Part shown: positions 15,165 to 22,419 of the stretch, piece by piece
How positions within the stretch are numbered: the stretch's first letter is position 1
Layout of the letters: each line of letters opens with the position of its first letter
Assembly: GCA_934502625.1 (NCBI GenBank)
Contig: CAKSUQ010000024.1
Span: 1 to 28,641, forward strand
Source: an uncultured Gemmiger sp.
GTDB taxonomy: Bacteria; Bacillota; Clostridia; Oscillospirales; Ruminococcaceae
Direction of reading: 5' to 3'
DNA: 28,641 nucleotides
Notes under the pieces: model-generated
What the model was told of the DNA's origin: nothing
What the model saw: the letters and a program-made list of their open reading frames with translations, nothing else
The model's database searches: none
Position numbers and translations under genes: made by a program

Positions 15165-15740
15165 ATGAAACTTGTCGTTTGCTTTCCGGGAATCGGCTAT
15201 CACTGCGATAAGCCGCTGCTGTATTACAGCCGCAAGCTGGCGGCGGCAGCCGGGTACGACCATGAAATTGCGTTGAATTATACCTACCGGAAGGCGAGGC
15301 TGCGCGGCAACGACGCCGCCCTGCGGGAGGCGTTCGATGCGCTGTACGCACAGGCCGAGACACAGCTGGCAACGGTGGATTGGGCAGAATATGACGATGT
15401 GCTGTTTCTTTCCAAAAGCATCGGCACTGCTGTGGCCGCAGCCTATGCCCGGCGGAACGACGTAGTGTGTCGGCATGCGCTGTACACACCGTTGGCGCTG
15501 ACTTTTGAATTTGCGCCGCAGAAGGCAATCGCGTTCCTTGGCACCGCCGACCCGTGGAGCGATGTGGACGCTGTGGCCGCCCGAAGCCGCGCCAACGGTA
15601 CGCCGCTGCACCTGTACGCAGGGGCAAATCACTCGCTGGAAACGGCGGACGTGCTCGGAAATCTGGATGCGCTGCGGGATGTAATGCAGAAAACGCAGGC
15701 GTTTGTGGCGGGGGAGAATTTCCCGGTCGTAGAGAATTGA
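15165..15740 (+). CDS. Alpha/beta-hydrolase fold protein
   Basis: 191 residues, compact. The N-terminal strand VVCFPGIGYHCDKPLLY gives the oxyanion region. The nucleophile elbow is FLSKSIGT with S85, an atypical elbow in which the first Gly is replaced by Ser (S83). FLGTADPWSD gives the acid D129, and GANHSLE the base H156, so a full catalytic triad is plausible. Similar small proteins are annotated as serine hydrolases of unknown substrate. Its stop (15738-15740) lies within the -35 box of the downstream tRNA promoter, so it is the last gene before the integration hot spot. Confidence 0.82.
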   Translation: MKLVVCFPGIGYHCDKPLLYYSRKLAAAAGYDHEIALNYTYRKARLRGNDAALREAFDALYAQAETQLATVDWAEYDDVLFLSKSIGTAVAAAYARRNDVVCRHALYTPLALTFEFAPQKAIAFLGTADPWSDVDAVAARSRANGTPLHLYAGANHSLETADVLGNLDALRDVMQKTQAFVAGENFPVVEN

Positions 15741-15765
15741 CAAGCGGGGAAGAAGCTGTTATAAT
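15737..15765 (+). promoter_or_regulatory. Perfect-consensus promoter of the tRNA-Ser locus
   Basis: TTGACA, exactly 17 bases, TATAAT. It is the strongest promoter in the window and points at the orphan tRNA half (15793) and the complete tRNA-Ser (15873). Confidence 0.92.
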
Positions 15766-15792
15766 AAGCTGTACGCCCAAGTGGACAAATAG

Positions 15793-15834
15793 GCAGACGT
15801 ATCGAAGCGGTCGTAACGAGATTGACTCGAAATC
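15793..15834 (+). pseudogene. Orphan 5' half of tRNA-Ser(CGA), left att remnant
   Basis: 42 bases identical to bases 1-42 of the complete tRNA-Ser at 27360-27448: acceptor strand GCAGACG, D arm, anticodon stem ATTGA and loop CTCGAAA. Homology stops two bases after the anticodon loop, and no matching 3' half follows. It directly follows the tRNA promoter, so this is where the chromosomal gene was split by integration. Together with 27360-27401 it forms a 42-bp perfect direct repeat. Confidence 0.88.
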
Positions 15835-15912
15835 GCGCCTTGCGGGAAGTTCCCTGCAACAAAATTAAATAGGCAGATGTACTCAAGTGGTCGTAAGAGG
15901 GAGCACTCGAAA
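15822..15912. repeat. Left 91-bp direct repeat of the element (attL region)
   Basis: 88 of 91 bases match 27118-27208 (differences at 15835, 15854 and 15872). It starts with TTGACTCGAAATC from the anticodon arm of the orphan tRNA half and ends with GCACTCGAAA, the anticodon arm of the next tRNA. It thus holds two candidate crossover cores of the same CTCGAAA sequence. Confidence 0.9.
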
Positions 15913-15964
15913 TGCTTTAGGACAGGAGACTGTCGCGTGGGTTCGACTCCCACCATCTGCGCCA
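15873..15964 (+). tRNA. tRNA-Ser(CGA), first complete copy
   Basis: Acceptor GCAGATG/CATCTGC, D stem CTC/GAG, anticodon stem GAGCA/TGCTT with loop CTCGAAA (anticodon CGA), a long class II variable arm, T arm GTGGG-TTCGACT-CCCAC, discriminator G and encoded CCA. Only its 5' half recurs at 27169-27208. It lies 108 bases downstream of the tRNA promoter, behind the orphan half, and its 3' half continues into the element. Confidence 0.93.
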
Positions 15965-15968
15965 TATC

Positions 15969-16006
15969 CGCCGTAGAATCGAAAGATTTTACGGCGAATA
16001 TTTTTG
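15969..16006 (+). terminator. Terminator after tRNA-Ser (first copy)
   Basis: CGCCGTAGAATC pairs with GATTTTACGGCG around a GAAA loop, followed by an AT-rich, T-rich tail. Confidence 0.82.
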
Positions 16007-16097
16007 TTTACGGCTTTGAAATGTGATGCTGTAAGTTTACGCAATGACTATTACAAGCCAAAATCCACTTGCAACAATAATCTGCTGCAAAAAGCCA

Positions 16098-16122
16098 TTT
16101 GTTGCCCGAATTGTTGCCCACA
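16098..16122. promoter_or_regulatory. Candidate left integrase arm-type sites
   Basis: Two direct copies of TTGTTGCCC, 12 bases apart. The same GTTGCCC core recurs three times directly and once inverted at the right end of the element (26956-27012). Confidence 0.5.
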
Positions 16123-16154
16123 GTTCATGGTTTCCTGCGAGAAGGGATAATAAC

Positions 16155-17426
16155 TTATAAAGAGTTATCTCCAACAGCAGCGTTTTTCGGTGTTGCGAAT
16201 ACTGCCTGGTGGTATGCCGTCAGCACACTGAGTTTGCGCTGCTCCTGCACCTGTACATAGCGGGTCGTGACGGTGTTGATTTTCAGATTTACGCCCATTT
16301 GCTGGGAAAAATCGTCCACTGAATGTCCGAGAATTTGGCTAACTGCATAAAAATCACCTGTCAAATTGTACATATTGGTGCCCGCTGTGCCGCGTAGATC
16401 GTGAAATCGGATTTTCGGCATCCCGGTGCTACGCATAAATCCGTTAAACTTGACCGAAATACGCTTTTGTAAGTATGGCGAACCGTCCGGCTTGCACACA
16501 ACAAGATCGTTATCGTAATACTTGACCCCGCCGAGCTTGCACAACCGCCGCTGGTCGGCTTGTTCCTGTCTAAGCCGTAAAAAGATTGGCAGTGCTTCTT
16601 CTGTAATGGGAAATGAACGTGTTTCGCCTTCGTCACGGTCTTTCAATGGTTCCAAGTGCGGCACAATTTTAGCATCTTTCGGCAGGTCACAGGGAATTTG
16701 GCCTCGCAAGGTAATTTGCCTGTGCGTCAAATCAACATCACGCCAGCGTAACCCCAGCGCTTCGCTGAGTCGCAGCCCAAACAGAACAGCAAGCAGCACC
16801 ACGGTCTCAAGTGCATTACCATGTACAAACGCCAAAAGCTGCTGCACCTGTTCCACGGTGTACTTGTCATATTTGCGCCCGGCGTTCTTACTAAACCGTG
16901 TCATAATGTTCTTGGCTGGGTTGTTTGGAATGTAGCCATACTTTACCGCCGAGGACAGCGCAGAGCTTAAAATCCGATGGCAATAGCGCACTGAATTCTC
17001 CGCCAGTCCCTTCTCACGCAGTTGCGCAATCATATCGTCAATCATTTGGGGTGTCAGTTTGTTCAGAGATACTTCGCCCAGCATGGGAATTAGATGTATG
17101 TTTATGCCGCTCCAATAGCTGTATCGCGTACTTTTTGCAAGGTTATGGTGGTAGCTCTCGTACCATTTTGGCAGATACTCTTTCAGCTTTTGCTTGCTTT
17201 CCGGTTCGTAGCCGACCATAGCTGCGCTGCCGGTCTGCAGTTCCAGTTTGATTTGAGCCTCGTATAATTCCGCTTCCCTGCGCGTTGCAAAACCTCGCTT
17301 GGCAATGCTTTTTTGCTTGCCGTTCTCGTAGACCTTTACATTGACATCGTAGACAATGCCCGATCTGCCTGTTAAAATTCCTTGGCTGTTTCGCTTGTTT
17401 TTGACTTTTCTCTCGCGGATCGCCAT
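16155..17426 (-). CDS. int: Tyrosine recombinase / integrase of the element
   Basis: 423 residues, the size of Tn916-type integrases. An N-terminal arm-binding-like region (~1-55) precedes a SAM-like core-binding domain (~65-150) and the catalytic domain. Active residues: R219 in LFGLRLSEALGL, H342 and R345 in FHDLRGTAGT, H368 in LGHS, and Y390 in TRYVQV. It lies just inside the left end and reads toward the tRNA, as expected for an enzyme that cuts in the anticodon loop. I prefer ATG 17426, next to the xis stop; a GTG at 17441 is possible. It follows the excisionase-like gene by one base. Confidence 0.92.
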   Translation of the reverse strand: MAIRERKVKNKRNSQGILTGRSGIVYDVNVKVYENGKQKSIAKRGFATRREAELYEAQIKLELQTGSAAMVGYEPESKQKLKEYLPKWYESYHHNLAKSTRYSYWSGINIHLIPMLGEVSLNKLTPQMIDDMIAQLREKGLAENSVRYCHRILSSALSSAVKYGYIPNNPAKNIMTRFSKNAGRKYDKYTVEQVQQLLAFVHGNALETVVLLAVLFGLRLSEALGLRWRDVDLTHRQITLRGQIPCDLPKDAKIVPHLEPLKDRDEGETRSFPITEEALPIFLRLRQEQADQRRLCKLGGVKYYDNDLVVCKPDGSPYLQKRISVKFNGFMRSTGMPKIRFHDLRGTAGTNMYNLTGDFYAVSQILGHSVDDFSQQMGVNLKINTVTTRYVQVQEQRKLSVLTAYHQAVFATPKNAAVGDNSL

Positions 17427-17427
17427 A

Positions 17428-17673
17428 TCAGCACCCACCACTTACAAACCTTGCCGGGGTCTTGGCACGGTTGTAATAATCCCAAATCGCCTGTTCGGAA
17501 ATCAGGCGACGGTTGCCGTTCTGGATGAACTCCAACTCGCCGTTGTCCATCAACTGGCGCAGTCGATTTTCTCCGATGCCGGAAACGACCGCCATTTGTT
17601 CCACGGTTTTCAGCATCGGTTCAAACGGATTTCGCACAGCTTGCGGTGTTTTTTGCTTTGCATATCTTGCCAT
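17428..17673 (-). CDS. xis: Excisionase-like helix-turn-helix protein
   Basis: 81 residues with a winged-helix/MerR-like DNA-binding region: LKTVEQMAVVSGIGENRLRQ, then the LEFIQNGNRRLIS wing, typical of the excisionase family. Such proteins bend att DNA and favour excision. ATG 17673 has GGAGGG six bases upstream; the longer frame to 17742 lacks a ribosome site. Its stop is one base from the integrase start, so both are made from one leftward transcript, probably from the promoter at 17834-17861. Confidence 0.82.
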   Translation of the reverse strand: MARYAKQKTPQAVRNPFEPMLKTVEQMAVVSGIGENRLRQLMDNGELEFIQNGNRRLISEQAIWDYYNRAKTPARFVSGGC

Positions 17674-17715
17674 AACTATCCCTCCTGCGGTATAATTTAT
17701 AAAACAAATTGTTTG

Positions 17716-17831
17716 TGGTACTTGTGCGCAACACAGGAACACAATCGTTTGTAAAGCTTGAAGATTTGGTATATTCAGTTTTCAAGGTACTTGTAAGCAA
17801 CACATACATTTTGTATTTCCTGCTTACAAGT
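17716..17831. repeat. Operator-like repeats in the xis/XRE intergenic region
   Basis: GGTACTTGT-NN-GCAACACA occurs twice in direct orientation, about 80 bases apart. The second copy also forms an 11-bp perfect inverted repeat, TACTTGTAAGC/GCTTACAAGTA. The right arm of that repeat abuts the leftward -10 box. This suits binding of the XRE repressor or of Xis/Int. Confidence 0.6.
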
Positions 17832-17833
17832 AT

Positions 17834-17861
17834 ATTATATGACACACTTTTTGTATGTCAA
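17834..17861 (-). promoter_or_regulatory. Perfect-box leftward promoter for xis-int
   Basis: Reading leftward: TTGACA (17856-17861), 16-base spacer, TATAAT (17834-17839). The transcript has a leader of about 150 bases beginning with the inverted repeat described above. A weak rightward promoter (TTGTAT 17851, TATAAA 17872, spacer 15) would overlap its -35. Confidence 0.82.
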
Positions 17862-17909
17862 CTGTTTTCGGTATAAATTCTTATTTTTTTAACATTTGGG
17901 AGACTTGTT

Positions 17910-18512
17910 ATGGATACCCAAGGAAGAAGAATAAAAAAATTGCGTTTGGCTAAAGGTCTTTCGCAAAAGCGCCTGTCCGATATGGTTGGAATTGTACCTA
18001 CCCACTTACAGGCCTACGAATACGGAACACGCCACCCAAAAGAAGAAATTCTCAATCGGCTGGCAAAAGCATTAGATGTCACACCAAGTATGCTTCAACC
18101 GTTAGATGTTGATACCGTAAATGGTCTACTTGGCATTATCTATGAAATGCACACCAGCTACCATGGCTTGGAAATTGTAGAAGAAGATGGACAGGTTTCT
18201 ATCCGCTTGCCAAACACTTTACAAGCAATGCCTGCAAAAAAATCGTTGCTTAGGATCAAGAAAATTCTGGACGACTATACATACCAGCCTTATCCAGAAT
18301 ACCAGTCAGCGAAAGACATCGAAGACGAAAATCAAATTCTACCGGATACGGGCGTTACTGTTGCGCAGGAGAAACGCTGGGTCAAAGAGCAAGAAGGTCT
18401 GTTGCTGCGAGCAACAGATTTATATAGCCCAGATGTGAATTACAATCAAATCGAGGCTGATCGAAAGGCGCTTCGTAAGCAATATCCGGATGACAGCGAA
18501 GATGAGGATTAA
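17910..18512 (+). CDS. XRE-family regulator of the element
   Basis: 200 residues. Residues ~5-60 form a Cro/C1-type helix-turn-helix (IKKLRLAKGLSQKRLSDMVG, then the THLQAYEYGTRHP helix). The C-terminus is acidic and charged with no recognised domain. It is divergent from xis-int across the operator-like region, the layout of a repressor controlling excision. GGGAG lies about eight bases before the ATG. It is AT-rich compared with the chromosome, and the next gene starts five bases after its stop. Confidence 0.83.
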   Translation: MDTQGRRIKKLRLAKGLSQKRLSDMVGIVPTHLQAYEYGTRHPKEEILNRLAKALDVTPSMLQPLDVDTVNGLLGIIYEMHTSYHGLEIVEEDGQVSIRLPNTLQAMPAKKSLLRIKKILDDYTYQPYPEYQSAKDIEDENQILPDTGVTVAQEKRWVKEQEGLLLRATDLYSPDVNYNQIEADRKALRKQYPDDSEDED

Positions 18513-18517
18513 CCTTT

Positions 18518-18886
18518 ATGGATACTTATCAACTGAATGAACAGCAACAGCGATTAGCAGAAACTTTTTATAACGATTATTCTCTTATCAAATTTGGGGC
18601 TTATGGGGAAGAATATCTTTATACTGTTTGCGATGTAGATACAAGAAAATATCATGCACTGAGAGATCGGCCAGATTATAGACAGTTTATTGCTGGTAAA
18701 GACAAATATTATCGACAGATGCTAAGTAACCTAATGGCGCTGCGATGCAATTCTTCAGCCGATTCGTTTATTGAAGACAAAGAAAAGCGGCCCTTTATGT
18801 GGAACCATGTGACAGATAGATTATTGCGAGAATGCGAGCCTATCGTAAAATTGCAAATATTGAAAGATGTGAAGAAGGAAAAGTAA
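18518..18886 (+). CDS. Hypothetical protein, 122 residues
   Basis: Charged, soluble and Tyr-rich (YNDYSLIKFGAYGEEYLYTV), with no signal or membrane segment and no family I recognise. It starts five bases after the XRE gene and is followed at 46 bases by the SNF2-like gene in the same direction, so it belongs to that AT-rich operon. The ribosome site is weak (AGGA at a long distance), consistent with coupling to the upstream gene. Confidence 0.65.
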   Translation: MDTYQLNEQQQRLAETFYNDYSLIKFGAYGEEYLYTVCDVDTRKYHALRDRPDYRQFIAGKDKYYRQMLSNLMALRCNSSADSFIEDKEKRPFMWNHVTDRLLRECEPIVKLQILKDVKKEK

Positions 18887-18931
18887 CCTCAATTATCAAG
18901 TTCGTGGTAAGGAACTGTTGGGAAGGTACTA

Positions 18932-20356
18932 ATGATGGAATCAAAGGAAGTTCAAACCCTATCAATTCAAGAAAAAGCGATTTCGCTGTTTTCATTTATC
19001 AAAGAATTGAACAAGCTCAAACAGAAAGTTATTCTGAACATTAGGGACTACCCCTGGTATTGTGCGGTATCTGATATTCCTGCTTTTCCTGAATATGTTA
19101 GAGTTTGCTATCGAGATCGTGTGGAGGAAGAAAGCGAAACCGCTGACGATTTATCTTTGCGCAACACCGGCGGAACCCATTTTATTGTTGTATGCCCGGC
19201 AAGTGTTATTACGAACTGGTGTCGCGAAATAAGGAAAATGAGTCTGCTCAACGTAACAAAAATTCATGGAGCCGGGAGAAAGGCTGCACTTGACTCTTGG
19301 ATTAAGACCGGTGGAGTCGCTGTAACGACCTACGAAACAACGGCCTATTTCAAATTGCCTGATGACTTCAAATTCAAATTATTAGTGGTAGATGAAGCAC
19401 ATTATATAAAGAACCCTGAAGCACGTCGATCCGTAAATGTAAAAAACATCAGCTTTCATGCAGAGCGCTTGCTGTTTATGACGGGTACTGCGCTCGAAAA
19501 TAAAGTGGATGAAATGATTGCGCTCATTCGCATTTTACAGCCAGGGATTGCGTCAAAGGTTCAAGGTATGGCGTTTATGTCCGCCGCACCACAATTCCGC
19601 AACGCTATCGCCCCCGTTTATTATAGAAGAAAGCGTGAAGATGTTCTAACCGAACTTCCGGATCTTATTGAAAGCAAGGAATGGTGTAGCTTAACCCGCA
19701 TTGAAGAAGCAGCATATGAGCAGGCCGTTCTATCTAAAAATTACGCTGAAGCGCGAAGAGTGTCGTGGAATGTGGATGACCTAAAGGATTCTTCCAAAGC
19801 AGCGCGGTTGCTTGAGCTTGTGAACGAGGCCGAATCCGATGGACGAAAAGTTATCGTATTTTCGTTTTTCTTGGATACAATTCGGAAGGTTACCATGCTA
19901 CTTGGAAATCGATGCACCAACCCAATCAATGGTTCTGTAACGCCGCAGCGCAGACAGGAAATTATTGACGAGTTCGACAAAGCGCCCGCGGGGACAGTCC
20001 TTGTTGCACAAATTCAATCCGGCGGCACAGGACTTAACATCCAATCTGCAAGCGTTGTCATTTTGTGCGAACCACAATTCAAACCGTCTATTGAAAATCA
20101 GGCCATTTCACGAGCTTACCGCATGGGGCAAACGCGGAATGTTCTTGTATATCGTCTTTTGTGTGAGAACACAGTTGATGAGAAGATCATGTCCACCTTA
20201 GAAAGCAAACAGGCAATTTTCGATGCTTTTGCCGATAAGTCAGTAGCAGCTATGGAAAGCCGCGAATTGGATGACCGAACGTTTGGAAATATTATCAAGG
20301 AAGAAATTGACCGCATTAATGCCAAAAATGGTAAAACGGCACAAAGTAATTCATAA
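18932..20356 (+). CDS. SNF2-like helicase lacking motif I (internally deleted)
   Basis: 474 residues. Residues ~1-75 (NIRDYPWYCAVSDIPAF, then YRDRVEEESE) look like the start of the N-terminal domain of larger SNF2-type helicases of about 1000 residues that I recall from Clostridia. Then the sequence goes straight to motif Ia, HFIVVCPASVITNWCREI (F84). Motif II is DEAH (D154-H157), motif III MTGTALEN (~183), and the second RecA lobe is complete with SGGTGLNI and QAISRAYRMGQ (390-400). No GxGKT or Walker A exists anywhere, though it should sit 25-30 residues before motif Ia. So a large in-frame deletion removed the Q motif, motif I and most of the N-terminal domain. ATPase activity is unlikely; it may be a remnant or a dominant-negative form. 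Confidence 0.82.
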   Translation: MMESKEVQTLSIQEKAISLFSFIKELNKLKQKVILNIRDYPWYCAVSDIPAFPEYVRVCYRDRVEEESETADDLSLRNTGGTHFIVVCPASVITNWCREIRKMSLLNVTKIHGAGRKAALDSWIKTGGVAVTTYETTAYFKLPDDFKFKLLVVDEAHYIKNPEARRSVNVKNISFHAERLLFMTGTALENKVDEMIALIRILQPGIASKVQGMAFMSAAPQFRNAIAPVYYRRKREDVLTELPDLIESKEWCSLTRIEEAAYEQAVLSKNYAEARRVSWNVDDLKDSSKAARLLELVNEAESDGRKVIVFSFFLDTIRKVTMLLGNRCTNPINGSVTPQRRQEIIDEFDKAPAGTVLVAQIQSGGTGLNIQSASVVILCEPQFKPSIENQAISRAYRMGQTRNVLVYRLLCENTVDEKIMSTLESKQAIFDAFADKSVAAMESRELDDRTFGNIIKEEIDRINAKNGKTAQSNS

Positions 20357-20389
20357 ATAGTGTCACGAAATATGCCAGTAGGTGATTGT

Positions 20390-22171
20390 ATGCAAACAAA
20401 TGATCGACCTCTTACAGATTTAATGAAAGCAGTAGCTGAGGGGAAAGCGCAGTTACCAGATTTTCAACGTGGCTGGGTATGGGATGATAATAGAATCAAA
20501 GCCCTGATTCTCAGTGTCATTCACAATTATCCCGTCGGTGCTGCCATGTTTCTGTCCTATGGAAATGAAAGTATCCACTTTAAGCATAAACCGATAGAAG
20601 GGTCACCTGACCAAAACAAAGATGTGGTTCCTGACGAACTGATTTTAGATGGACAGCAACGTCTTACTTCTCTCTATAATGCTCTTTATAGTAAGAACGC
20701 TGTTCACACTAAAACTGACAAAGGAAAACTCATAAATCGTTTCTACTATCTTTCTATTGACAAAGCACTGGATTCCTCTGCCGATGATGAAGAAATCGTA
20801 ATTTCTGTTCCAAAGTCACGGCAGATTGCCTCCGATTTTGGTAGGCATATCGATTTGGATTTGTCTACCAGAGATTATGAATTTAAGCACAAAATGTTCC
20901 CGCTGAATATTATTCTGGATACAAACGAACAGCAGAAATGGCAAAATGAATACTACGAATTTCACAAGTATGACCCGTCAATAATACAGCAATTCACGAG
21001 GTTATTTTCAACTATTATCAGTCCAACCCAGCGGTATAAAATGCCAGTTATTCTGCTCGACAAGGACACTCCCAAAGAAGCTGTTTGCCAGGTATTCGAG
21101 AATGTCAATACAGGTGGCGTTTCTCTCACTGTGTTTGAACTGGTAACTGCTATATTTGCTATGGATAATTTTCAACTACGGCAAGATTGGGAAGACCGGC
21201 AACGCAAGTATTTTTCCGGGGATATATTAAATATTGTGACAGCGACGGATTTTCTTACCGCGCTCACATTGTTGTCGTCGTTCAAATCCGCTGGGACCGT
21301 AAGCTGCAAAAAGAAAGATGTCCTTGCTTTAACGCTTCAGGCTTATAAGCAGTACGCAGATGATCTTTGCAAAGGGTTTGCTATAGCCGAAAAACTTTTG
21401 ATGGAGGAACGCATTTTTTCCAGTCGAGACTTGCCTTATAGTACACAACTGATTCCTCTTTCGGCAATTTGTACCATGCTGATGGCAAATAATAAAATCA
21501 ATACCACAAATGTCAAGAACAAAGTAAAACAATGGTATTGGTGTGGTGTATTCGGCGAATTGTATGGGTCTGCAAACGAAACACGGTATGCAAATGATAT
21601 TGCGCAGGTGATTTGCTGGATTACTAATGAAGGTGACATACCTAAAACGGTAACAGACTTTTTCTTCAATCCCACAAGATTGCTCAGCCTCCAGTCCAGA
21701 CAATCCGCTGCCTATAAGGGAATAATGGCCATGATCCTGAAGAACCACGCCATGGATTTCATTTCTGGTGCCGAGATGGACTTTTCTACTTATTCTAATG
21801 AAAAAATAGATATTCACCATATTTTCCCAAAGGATTACTGTGTAGGGCAGCATTACGATAAAATCAAGTGGAATAGCATCATAAACAAAACCCCAATTGC
21901 TGCGGCCAGCAACCGTGAAATAGGCGGTGTGGCACCTTCTGCTTATTTGAAGAAACTCGAAAAGAAGGGCTCTGTATCAGCAGATGTTCTTGACAAATAC
22001 GTGGAATCACATTGGATTAATCATGTACTTTTGCGGCAAGATGCCTTCCAAGATTTTATTATAGATCGAGCAAAGAGGCTCTTGAATGCAATTGAAAAGG
22101 CTACGGGAAGAACGATCTCCGGCAAGGATTCTGATGAAGTAATTCAACAATTTGGCGCTTCACTTACATAA
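20390..22171 (+). CDS. DUF262/DUF1524 GmrSD-like protein (putative type IV restriction)
   Basis: 593 residues. The N-terminal DUF262 (GmrS-like) domain shows LPDFQRGWVW (L22-W31), the nucleotide-site motif DGQQR (D87-R91) and FENVNTGG (236-243). The C-terminal DUF1524 (GmrD-like) HNH nuclease has IDIHHIFPKDYC (H476, H477), then INKTPI and the IGG-PS-YL pattern. In GmrSD enzymes the first domain binds NTP and the second cuts glucosylated or otherwise modified phage DNA; other DUF262 proteins have different targets. I prefer ATG 20390, with AGGTGA six bases upstream, over GTG 20360 or ATG 20372. It lies 33 bases after the SNF2-like gene and ends in a hairpin. Confidence 0.87.
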   Translation: MQTNDRPLTDLMKAVAEGKAQLPDFQRGWVWDDNRIKALILSVIHNYPVGAAMFLSYGNESIHFKHKPIEGSPDQNKDVVPDELILDGQQRLTSLYNALYSKNAVHTKTDKGKLINRFYYLSIDKALDSSADDEEIVISVPKSRQIASDFGRHIDLDLSTRDYEFKHKMFPLNIILDTNEQQKWQNEYYEFHKYDPSIIQQFTRLFSTIISPTQRYKMPVILLDKDTPKEAVCQVFENVNTGGVSLTVFELVTAIFAMDNFQLRQDWEDRQRKYFSGDILNIVTATDFLTALTLLSSFKSAGTVSCKKKDVLALTLQAYKQYADDLCKGFAIAEKLLMEERIFSSRDLPYSTQLIPLSAICTMLMANNKINTTNVKNKVKQWYWCGVFGELYGSANETRYANDIAQVICWITNEGDIPKTVTDFFFNPTRLLSLQSRQSAAYKGIMAMILKNHAMDFISGAEMDFSTYSNEKIDIHHIFPKDYCVGQHYDKIKWNSIINKTPIAAASNREIGGVAPSAYLKKLEKKGSVSADVLDKYVESHWINHVLLRQDAFQDFIIDRAKRLLNAIEKATGRTISGKDSDEVIQQFGASLT

Positions 22172-22175
22172 AAAG

Positions 22176-22219
22176 ATAAGCACTTACCTTACTCCACGCG
22201 AGTCAAGGCAAGTGCTTAT
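22176..22219. terminator. Hairpin terminator between convergent cargo genes
   Basis: ATAAGCACTTACCTT and AAGGCAAGTGCTTAT pair at 14 of 15 positions around a 14-base loop. The following T tract is short (TTTA). Confidence 0.7.
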
Positions 22220-22232
22220 TTAGGTTAAATAG

Positions 22233-22418
22233 GTGCTGGTGTTCAGCAATGATATGATTTTCCGTCATGCAAGCGCACAGCAAATTGTAGGCAAGTTAAA
22301 AGTATATAAAGCCTCTTTGAAGCTTTCACAAAATTCATCGTATTGCCGTCGATTATCAGAAGAAACTTTACAGAAACTTCAATCATTAGGCGCTTCAAGC
22401 AAGTTGCCAGCAAGTTAA
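22233..22418 (+). other. Doubtful 61-codon frame in the convergent gap
   Basis: The gap between the DUF262 gene and the convergent ATPase gene holds an open frame starting at a GTG without a ribosome site, ending just before the convergent stop. It is basic and Ser/Lys/Leu-rich and resembles nothing I know. It may be the tail of a lost gene or chance. Confidence 0.25.
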
Positions 22419-22419
22419 A

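Noticed and set aside
15759..15965. Leftward open frame antisense to the first tRNA-Ser
   Set aside because: It runs through the orphan half and the complete tRNA; such tRNA-antisense frames are a well-known source of false proteins. The same applies to 27070-27324 and 27293-27502.
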